From assembly GCA_902490365.1 (NCBI GenBank), contig CABUDQ010000030.1:1-27319 (forward strand): a stretch of DNA of 27,319 nt. The letters run 5' to 3'. The translations under genes and the position numbers were made by a program. Every line of letters starts with the position of its first letter. The first letter of the stretch is position 1. The notes beneath the pieces are model-generated. The model did not search any database. It saw only the letters and a list, made by a program, of their open reading frames with translations, and had not been told where the DNA came from. Positions 21,324 to 27,319 of this stretch are shown one piece after another. This stretch comes from an uncultured Collinsella sp. GTDB lineage: Bacteria; Actinomycetota; Coriobacteriia; Coriobacteriales; Coriobacteriaceae.

Positions 21324-22097
21324 ATGGGCAACTTGAACAACGGCGCGCTCGAGCGCAACGACTCACGTCGCGTGGCGCTGGTCACGGGCGGCTCGCGTGG
21401 TATCGGCCGCGCTTGTGCGGTTGGCCTGGCGGAGGATGGCTACGATATCGCCGTCGTCTATGCCGGCAGCGTCGATGCGGCGCGCGAGACATGCGAAGCC
21501 TGTGAGGCGGCTGGCGCCACGGCGCGCGCATATCAATGTGACGTGGCCGACCCCGATGCCGTCAACGCTTGCGTGGAGACGGTCCTCAACGACTTTGGCT
21601 TCATTTGGGCGCTTGTCAACAACGCCGGCATCACGCGCGACGGCCTGCTCATGCGCATGGGCGATGACGCCTTCGACCGCGTGCTCGATGTCAATCTCAA
21701 GGGCACGTTCAATATGACGCGCGCGCTCACCAAGACCTTTATGCGCCAGCGCGGCGGTTGCGTCGTCAACATGAGCTCGGTCGTGGGCCTGATGGGCAAT
21801 GCCGGGCAAGCCAACTACGCTGCTTCCAAGGCGGGCGTGATAGGGCTTACCAAGGCGGTGGCGCGCGAGCTTGCGCCTCGTGGCGTACGAGCGAACGCGG
21901 TCGCCCCCGGGTTTGTCGAGACAGATATGACGGCAAAGCTCTCGGAGAAGGTGCGTACGGTAACCGAGGAACAGATTCCCCTTAAGCGCATGGCACGTCC
22001 CGAGGAAGTGGCCGGCGTGGTGCGCTTTTTAGCGAGCGATGCGGCTGCTTACATTACGGGCGAGGTCGTGCGCGTCGACGGCGGAATGGCGATGTAG
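21324..22097 (+). CDS. fabG: 3-oxoacyl-ACP reductase
   Basis: Encodes a 257-residue short-chain dehydrogenase that reduces 3-oxoacyl-ACP with NADPH. The Rossmann motif TGGSRGIG (from about residue 21), NNAG, and the catalytic Ser152, Tyr165 and Lys169 (YAASK) are present, followed by APGFVETDMT. About ten extra residues precede the usual start of the fold, with ATG 21324 behind GAAAGGA. The NADPH-specific FabG role rests on context with fabD and fabF. Confidence 0.95.
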   Translation: MGNLNNGALERNDSRRVALVTGGSRGIGRACAVGLAEDGYDIAVVYAGSVDAARETCEACEAAGATARAYQCDVADPDAVNACVETVLNDFGFIWALVNNAGITRDGLLMRMGDDAFDRVLDVNLKGTFNMTRALTKTFMRQRGGCVVNMSSVVGLMGNAGQANYAASKAGVIGLTKAVARELAPRGVRANAVAPGFVETDMTAKLSEKVRTVTEEQIPLKRMARPEEVAGVVRFLASDAAAYITGEVVRVDGGMAM

Positions 22098-22136
22098 AAA
22101 CCAGGGCTGAAGAACGGCTTGGATGAGGAGACCATG

Positions 22137-23384
22137 ATGGAACAGAGAGTTGCAATCACCGGCATCGGTGCCGTATCGCCGCTCGGCAACACCGCGCTTG
22201 CCACCTGGGCGGCCATGTGCGCCGGGACCTGTGGCATCGGCCCGATCACGCACTTCGATACCGATGCGTTTACCGTCAAGGTGGCGGCCGAAGTCAAGGG
22301 CTTTGACGGCAACGAGTACTTTGGCAAGCGCGACGCCAAGCATCTGGACCCCTGCGTTCAGTTTGCGCTGGTGGCTTCGGACGAGGCAATGCACGATGCG
22401 GGCTTTGATGCCGAAGGCGCCATCGATCGCGAGCGCCTGGGCGTTTACGTGGGGTCGGGCGTGGGCGGCATGCAGACGCTCGTCGACAACGTCCATACGA
22501 TTGCCGACCGTGGGCCCCGCCGCGCATCGCCTTACATGATCGCGATGATGATCCCCAACATGGCATCGGGCAATATCGCAATCCGTCACAAGGCAAAGGG
22601 ACCGACCCTGCCAGTCGTGACTGCGTGCGCGACCTCGGCCCATGCGGTGGGCGAGGCGTTCCGTGCTATCAAGCACGGCTATGCCGACGCGATCCTCGCG
22701 GGCGGTGCCGAGGCGGCCATTATCCCCGATGCTGTTGCAGGCTTTACGTCCTGCCGCGCATTGACCACCAACCCCGATCCCGCGACGGCCTGCCGCCCGT
22801 TCGACGCAGACCGCGATGGCTTTGTGATGGGTGAGGGCGCCTGCGTGCTGGTACTCGAGAGCATGGAGCATGCGCAGGCGCGCGGTGCGCACATTTATGC
22901 CGAGGTCGTGGGCTACGGCAACACCGATGATGCCTATCACATTACGAGCCCCGACCCCGATGCCGCCGGCATTGCCCGTGCGATATCGCTGGCGGTAGCC
23001 GAGGGCGACGTCAAGCCTTCCGAGGGTCTCTACATCAACGCCCACGGCACCTCGACCAAGCTCAACGATTCGTCCGAGACGACAGGCATTAAGCGGGCGC
23101 TCGGCGAGGACGCGGCACGCGCCGCGCACGTCTCGTCGACCAAGTCGATGACCGGGCACATGATCGGTGCCACGGGTGCCATCGAGGTCATGGCCTGTGC
23201 CATGGCGCTCGAGCAGGGCGTGGTGCCCCCGACCATTAACTACCACACGCCCGATCCCGCCTGCGATCTTGATTACACGCCTAATCGAGCGGTTCGCGCC
23301 GACCTTACCTGGGCGCTTTCGACCAACCTGGGCTTTGGCGGGCACAACGCCGCCATCGCGCTGCGTAGATATACGAGGAGCTAG
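22137..23384 (+). CDS. fabF: 3-oxoacyl-ACP synthase II
   Basis: Encodes a 415-residue condensing enzyme that elongates acyl-ACP with malonyl-ACP. The Cys-His-His active site is Cys164 (TACATSAHA), His303 (NAHGTST) and His341 (KSMTGHMIGATGA). The C-terminal LSTNLGFGGHNA is typical of the family. Three in-frame starts compete (TTG 22119, ATG 22134, ATG 22137). The last is chosen for its 6-nt spacing from GAGGAG (22125-22130) and the conserved MEQRVAITGIGAVSPLG. Confidence 0.95.
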   Translation: MEQRVAITGIGAVSPLGNTALATWAAMCAGTCGIGPITHFDTDAFTVKVAAEVKGFDGNEYFGKRDAKHLDPCVQFALVASDEAMHDAGFDAEGAIDRERLGVYVGSGVGGMQTLVDNVHTIADRGPRRASPYMIAMMIPNMASGNIAIRHKAKGPTLPVVTACATSAHAVGEAFRAIKHGYADAILAGGAEAAIIPDAVAGFTSCRALTTNPDPATACRPFDADRDGFVMGEGACVLVLESMEHAQARGAHIYAEVVGYGNTDDAYHITSPDPDAAGIARAISLAVAEGDVKPSEGLYINAHGTSTKLNDSSETTGIKRALGEDAARAAHVSSTKSMTGHMIGATGAIEVMACAMALEQGVVPPTINYHTPDPACDLDYTPNRAVRADLTWALSTNLGFGGHNAAIALRRYTRS

Positions 23385-23387
23385 AGC

Positions 23388-23861
23388 ATGGATTCCAAAA
23401 GACTTGCCGAGATAGCCGATGTGATGGAGGACCGCGGCCTTACGCGCGTACGTGTTGAGGAGCCCGATGGCACCGCGGTCGAACTCGAGCGCGCGAGTGC
23501 CGCGCAGCCGGTTGCCGTGCCCGTGCCTATGCCGGGTGCCGTGGCCGCTCAAGTTGCAGCTCCCACAGTCGCGCCTGCCGCACCGGAACCCGCCACGCAG
23601 ACACCTGCCGCCGCGCCGGAGCCCAAGGGCACCGAGGTGGCTGCTCCCATGGTGGGCGTCTTCTATGCTGCCCCTGCGCCGGGCGACGAGCCGTTTGTGC
23701 GCGTGGGCTCCAAGGTCAAGGCCGGCGAGACCCTCTGCATCATCGAGGCCATGAAGGTTCTCAACGAGGTGACGGCCGAGGCAGACGGTGAGGTGCTCGA
23801 GATCTGCGTGGCCGACGGCGACCTCGTGGAGTTTGGCAGCTGCCTCATGAGGATCGGATAG
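23388..23861 (+). CDS. accB: Biotin carboxyl carrier protein of acetyl-CoA carboxylase
   Basis: Encodes a 157-residue carrier. An N-terminal segment (1-38) is followed by a flexible Pro/Ala-rich linker (about 39-80). The biotinyl domain (about 82-157) has the biotinylated Lys123 in EAMKV. It receives biotin from BirA, is carboxylated by AccC and delivers CO2 to AccDA. It starts 3 bp after the fabF stop with CGAGGAG as ribosome site. Confidence 0.96.
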   Translation: MDSKRLAEIADVMEDRGLTRVRVEEPDGTAVELERASAAQPVAVPVPMPGAVAAQVAAPTVAPAAPEPATQTPAAAPEPKGTEVAAPMVGVFYAAPAPGDEPFVRVGSKVKAGETLCIIEAMKVLNEVTAEADGEVLEICVADGDLVEFGSCLMRIG

Positions 23862-23870
23862 GTGATATCC

Positions 23871-24293
23871 ATGAACAAAGAAGAGCTCAAGAAGCTATTA
23901 CCGCATCGCGAGCCGATGCTTTTGCTCGACGAAGCCGAGCTGGTGGGCGACGAGGCCCACGGCAAGATCACGATTACAGGCGACGAGTACTTTTTGCAGG
24001 GACATTTTCCGGGAAACCCGGTCGTCCCCGGCGTGATTCAGTGCGAGATGCTCGCCCAGAACTGCTGCGTGCTGCTGATGGGCGATGAGGAGGCGCGCGG
24101 CGCGACGCCGTTCTACACGAGTCTGGACAAGGTGCGCTTTAAGCGTCCGGTGCGCCCGGGCGACACGGTGGATCTGGTGTGCTCCATCACGCGTGCGCAC
24201 GGGCCGTTCCGCTTTGCGACGGGTACCGCGAGCGTCAACGGTGAGGTTTGCTGCCGCGCCGATATGTCTTTTGCACTCATGCACGAAAGTTAA
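23871..24293 (+). CDS. fabZ: 3-hydroxyacyl-ACP dehydratase
   Basis: Encodes a 140-residue hot-dog fold dehydratase that converts 3-hydroxyacyl-ACP to trans-2-enoyl-ACP. The HFPGNPVVPGVIQCEMLAQ signature carries catalytic His45 and Glu59, with the 14-residue spacing of the family. LLPHREPMLLLDE at the start is typical. ATG 23871 is chosen; a GTG at 23862 abutting accB is the alternative. No fabM or fabA is seen, so how unsaturated chains are made, if at all, is not shown here. Confidence 0.95.
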   Translation: MNKEELKKLLPHREPMLLLDEAELVGDEAHGKITITGDEYFLQGHFPGNPVVPGVIQCEMLAQNCCVLLMGDEEARGATPFYTSLDKVRFKRPVRPGDTVDLVCSITRAHGPFRFATGTASVNGEVCCRADMSFALMHES

Positions 24294-24303
24294 GGAAGGC
24301 TTC

Positions 24304-25647
24304 ATGTTCGACAAAGTGCTCATCGCCAACCGCGGCGAAGTCGCGGTCCGTGTTATCCGCGCGTGCCGCGATATGGGCATCAAGACCGTCGCCGTTTATT
24401 CCACGGCCGATGCGGACGCGCTACACGTGCAGCTTGCCGACGAGGCGTATTGCATCGGCGGCCCGCGTCTTGCCGAGAGCTACCTCAACGACGATGCCGT
24501 GCTCACCTGTGCCGTAAAGTCGGGAGCTAAGGCAATTCATCCCGGCTATGGCTTTTTCTCAGAGAAGGCGAGCTTCGTGCGCGACTGCGACAAATACGGT
24601 CTGGCGTTTGTCGGTCCTTCGGCCGAGGTGATCGACAGCATGGGCGACAAGGACGCCGCACGCCGAACGGCTGCTGCCGCGGGCGTGCCCATCGTGCCGG
24701 GCTGCGATTTGCTCAAAAGCCCCGAGGAGGCGACGGCCGAGGCCGAGCGCATCGGCTGTCCCGTGCTCATCAAGGCGCGTGCCGGCGGTGGCGGTCGCGG
24801 TATTCGCAAGGTCGAGCGCGTGGAAGACGCGGCAAAGGCGTTCATCGAGGCGCGTGCCGAGGGCGAGGCCGTTTTTGGCGACGGCGAGTGCTACATGGAG
24901 AAGTTCGTCGCGCCGGCGCATCACGTTGAGGTACAGATTATGGCCGATAAGCAGGGCCATGTGTTTTCACTCGGCGAGCGCGAGTGCTCGGTGCAGCGCC
25001 GCAACCAAAAGCTGATCGAGGAGAGCCCCGCGCCGTGCCTCGACGGACGCGACGATATTCGCGCGCGCATGCACAAGGCCGCGCGCGACTTGGCTCGTGC
25101 CGTCGGTTATGAGGGCGCTGGCACCATCGAGTTTCTGTACTCGGACGACGGCAATTTCTACTTTATGGAAATGAACACGCGCTTGCAGGTGGAGCATCCG
25201 GTTACAGAGTTTGTAACCGATACCGACTTGGTCAAGTGGCAGCTGCGCGTGGCAGCCGGCCAGCCTCTGCCCTTTGAGCAGGAGGACATGCCGGTGCGCA
25301 ACCACGCCATGGAGTGCCGCATCAATGCCGAAACGCCGGACTTTCTGCCGTCGTGCGGAACGGTCACCGCGTTGCGTGTGCCGGGTGGCCCGCGCGTGCG
25401 CTGGGATTCCGCCATGTTTACCGGTGCGAAAGTTCCGCCGTACTACGACTCCATGCTCGGCAAGCTCATCGTGTGTGCGCCCACGCGTGACGGCGCCATT
25501 CGCAAGATGCGCTCGGCCCTGGGCGAGCTCGTGATTGGGGGCGTGAGCGAAAACAGCGAGCTTCAGCTCGACGTGCTGGCAAACGACGAGTTCTTGTCGG
25601 GCATGTATCACACCGATCTGATGGGGCATCTCTATGCTGATGAATAG
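24304..25647 (+). CDS. accC: Biotin carboxylase subunit of acetyl-CoA carboxylase
   Basis: Encodes a 447-residue ATP-grasp enzyme that carboxylates biotin on AccB using bicarbonate and ATP. Start MFDKVLIANRGEVAVRVIRA, the HPGYGFFSEKASF stretch, the glycine-rich ATP loop ARAGGGGRGIRKV, HHVEVQIMAD and the catalytic MEMNTRLQVEHPVTE are all present. ATG 24304 lies 10 bp after fabZ, and its AAGGAAGG site overlaps the fabZ stop. An upstream in-frame extension to 24085 lies within fabZ and is rejected. Its 3' end overlaps accDA. Confidence 0.96.
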   Translation: MFDKVLIANRGEVAVRVIRACRDMGIKTVAVYSTADADALHVQLADEAYCIGGPRLAESYLNDDAVLTCAVKSGAKAIHPGYGFFSEKASFVRDCDKYGLAFVGPSAEVIDSMGDKDAARRTAAAAGVPIVPGCDLLKSPEEATAEAERIGCPVLIKARAGGGGRGIRKVERVEDAAKAFIEARAEGEAVFGDGECYMEKFVAPAHHVEVQIMADKQGHVFSLGERECSVQRRNQKLIEESPAPCLDGRDDIRARMHKAARDLARAVGYEGAGTIEFLYSDDGNFYFMEMNTRLQVEHPVTEFVTDTDLVKWQLRVAAGQPLPFEQEDMPVRNHAMECRINAETPDFLPSCGTVTALRVPGGPRVRWDSAMFTGAKVPPYYDSMLGKLIVCAPTRDGAIRKMRSALGELVIGGVSENSELQLDVLANDEFLSGMYHTDLMGHLYADE

Positions 25648-27319
25648 AAAAGCGAAGACGGTCAATGTCCTTGAGGGGCCGATAACCGAGTCGTGCGCCG
25701 AGTTCCCCGCGCGCCACGTGTTTGTCAAATGCCCGGAGTGCCGCCGTGTGATCGATGAGGCGCGCCTGCACGACAACCTCGAGGTCTGCCCTCGTTGCGG
25801 CAAACACTTTCGCGTGAGCGGTCGCGCGCGCATGCGCATGACGGTCGACGCGGGTACCTTTGAGGAATGGGATGCCAATCTGGCGTCGAAGGACTTCCTC
25901 TCGTTTCCCGGTTATGCCGACAAGCTTAAGAGCGTGAGCGAGCGTTCGGGCGAGCGCGATGCCGTTGTGTGCGGCAGGGGCAAAATCTGCGGCTGCGATA
26001 CCGCGCTCTTCTTTATGGATGCCAACTTTGTGATGGGCTCAATGGGCTCCGTGGTGGGCGAGAAGATCTGTCGTGTCTTTGAGCGCGCGGCCGAGTTGGG
26101 GCTGCCGGTCGTTGGCTTTACCGTATCGGGCGGCGCCCGCATGCAGGAGGGCGTGACCTCGCTCATGCAGATGGCCAAGATTTCTGCGGCGGTTAGGCGC
26201 CACAGCGAGGCGGGCGGCCTGTATATCACGGTGCTCACCGATCCCACGACCGGAGGTGTAACCGCGAGCTTTGCCATGGAGGGCGACATTATCCTGGCCG
26301 AGCCCGATGCCCTGACGGCATTTGCCGGCCCGCGCGTGATCGAGCAGAACATGCACAAGCGCCTGCCCAAGGGATTCCAGCGCTCCGAGTTTTTGCTGGA
26401 GCACGGCTTTTGCGATGCCGTTGTTCCGCGTGGCGAGATTGCGCTCACGGTAGGCGAGCTGCTGGCGCTGCACGAAGGGCGCGCGCCTGGTCTGGGGACT
26501 CCGCACGAGATCGTGCATACAGGTCGCCGCGGCAAAAAGCTGGGACACTTGTTTAAGCGCTCGGCGGCACCAAAAACCGCGCTCGAGATTGTCAAGCAGA
26601 CCCGCTCGGCAGATCGCGCCACGGCAGGCGAGATGATCTCGCTGGGCCTGGATGGATTTGTGGAGCTGCACGGCGACCGTTACTTTGGTGACGACGCCGC
26701 CGTGGTGGGTGGCATTGGCTGGAAAGACGGACGTCCCGTGACGGTTATCGCTATCGAGCGCGGCACCACGACCAAAGAGCGCATGCGCCGCAACTTTGGC
26801 ATGGCGCATCCCGAGGGCTACCGCAAAGCGCGTCGCCTTATGCGCCAGGCCGAAAAGTTTGGTCGACCGGTTCTGTGCCTGGTCGATACTTCGGGCGCGT
26901 TTTGCGGCATCGGTGCCGAGGAGCGCGGCCAGGGCGAGGCGATTGCCCAGAATCTCATGGAGATGAGCGGCCTTAAGACGCCGATTGTCTCGGTTGTGAC
27001 AGGCGAGGGTGGCTCTGGTGGCGCGCTGGCGCTGTCCGTGGCCGACCGCATCCTGATGCTCTCGAGCTCGGCCTATTCGGTCGTGAGCCCCGAGGCCTGT
27101 GCGTCGATCCTGTGGAAGGATACCGAGCGCGCGAATGAGGCCGCCGAGGCGCTTAAGCTCACGGCCCCCGATCTGTTGGCGCTCGGCATTATCGATGGCA
27201 TTGTTGACGATAGGGGCCTGTCGCATGAGGAGATCGCCGGTGTCGTCATGTCCTCGGCATTTGATGCCTTTGATACGCTTGGGCAGCTCGACGACGCGAC
27301 CCTCACAAACCTCCGCTAC
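25634..27319 (+). CDS. accDA: Fused acetyl-CoA carboxylase carboxyltransferase beta-alpha (partial, 3' end outside)
   Basis: One uninterrupted frame of 562 codons runs to the window edge without a stop. Residues 1 to ~300 are AccD: a zinc ribbon with C33, C36, C52 and C55, then FMDANFVMGSMGSVVGEKI, VSGGARMQEG and LTDPTTGGVTASFA. From about residue 312 the chain continues as AccA (EIVKQTRSADRATAGEMI, FVELHGDRYFGDD, GRPVTVIAIERG, SGAFCGIGAEERGQGEAIA, GEGGSGGALAL). The two halves form the carboxyltransferase that makes malonyl-CoA from acetyl-CoA. ATG 25634 overlaps accC by 14 nt; ATG 25640 is the alternative start and neither has a strong ribosome site. In most bacteria the two halves are separate genes. 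Confidence 0.93.
   Translation, partial: MLMNRKAKTVNVLEGPITESCAEFPARHVFVKCPECRRVIDEARLHDNLEVCPRCGKHFRVSGRARMRMTVDAGTFEEWDANLASKDFLSFPGYADKLKSVSERSGERDAVVCGRGKICGCDTALFFMDANFVMGSMGSVVGEKICRVFERAAELGLPVVGFTVSGGARMQEGVTSLMQMAKISAAVRRHSEAGGLYITVLTDPTTGGVTASFAMEGDIILAEPDALTAFAGPRVIEQNMHKRLPKGFQRSEFLLEHGFCDAVVPRGEIALTVGELLALHEGRAPGLGTPHEIVHTGRRGKKLGHLFKRSAAPKTALEIVKQTRSADRATAGEMISLGLDGFVELHGDRYFGDDAAVVGGIGWKDGRPVTVIAIERGTTTKERMRRNFGMAHPEGYRKARRLMRQAEKFGRPVLCLVDTSGAFCGIGAEERGQGEAIAQNLMEMSGLKTPIVSVVTGEGGSGGALALSVADRILMLSSSAYSVVSPEACASILWKDTERANEAAEALKLTAPDLLALGIIDGIVDDRGLSHEEIAGVVMSSAFDAFDTLGQLDDATLTNLRY

Noticed and set aside
22029..23552. Reverse-strand open frame of 507 codons opposite fabF
   Set aside because: Shadow of fabF; His/Arg/Gly-rich with no domain or ribosome site.
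24085..24303. N-terminal extension of accC
   Set aside because: It lies inside fabZ in another frame, and the conserved MFDKVLIANRG begins at 24304.

Overview
The window looks like chromosomal DNA of a high-GC actinobacterium of the class Coriobacteriia, most likely Collinsella or a close relative. This rests on gene content and protein style: an actinobacterial-type RpoC with an acidic insertion, together with a Firmicutes-style fatty-acid synthesis cluster. I could not run a database search, so the genus is an inference.

Layout. (1) 1-1447: end of a palindromic repeat, a strong promoter, an L10-type autoregulatory leader with attenuator, then rplJ-rplL and a terminator. (2) 1448-2662: galU as a single-gene unit, lying unusually between rplJL and rpoBC. 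(3) 2663-3117: three 46-nt palindromes at an exact 62-nt period, a LexA-like dyad and a probable rpoB promoter. (4) 3118-11154: rpoB-rpoC and a terminator. RpoB has an unusual, longer fork-loop 2. RpoC has a C-terminal extension containing a domain that aligns without gaps to the DNA-binding C-terminal domain of the RNA polymerase alpha subunit. (5) 11162-13528: a sigma factor/anti-sigma pair with its own ECF-type promoter, nested inside near-perfect ~35-bp inverted repeats, which are nested inside two 192-bp direct repeats. Each direct repeat is a large stem-loop whose stem covaries between copies. (6) 13583-17174: a str-type operon rpsL-rpsG-fusA-rpsJ, without tuf and without the rest of the S10 operon. 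(7) 17233-27319: divergent birA (minus strand) and a type II fatty-acid synthesis operon fabH-acpP-fabK-fabD-fabG-fabF-accB-fabZ-accC-accDA. Its order is that of Streptococcus/Clostridia clusters. The last gene is an accD-accA fusion that runs off the window.

How it works together. The first half is the translation/transcription core: stalk proteins, polymerase subunits, S12/S7/EF-G/S10. The second half makes acyl chains: biotin ligase charges AccB, AccC/AccDA make malonyl-CoA, FabD loads it on AcpP, and FabH/FabF/FabG/FabZ/FabK run the elongation cycle. Two matching 16-bp dyads in the birA-fabH gap suggest one repressor controls this regulon. The sigma/anti-sigma cassette between them looks like an inserted, self-regulated envelope-stress module.

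Most notable: the alpha-CTD-like tail of RpoC, the nested-repeat sigma cassette with its covarying structured element, the RpoB fork-loop variant, the natural Arg88 in S12, and the paired operator in front of the fab operon.
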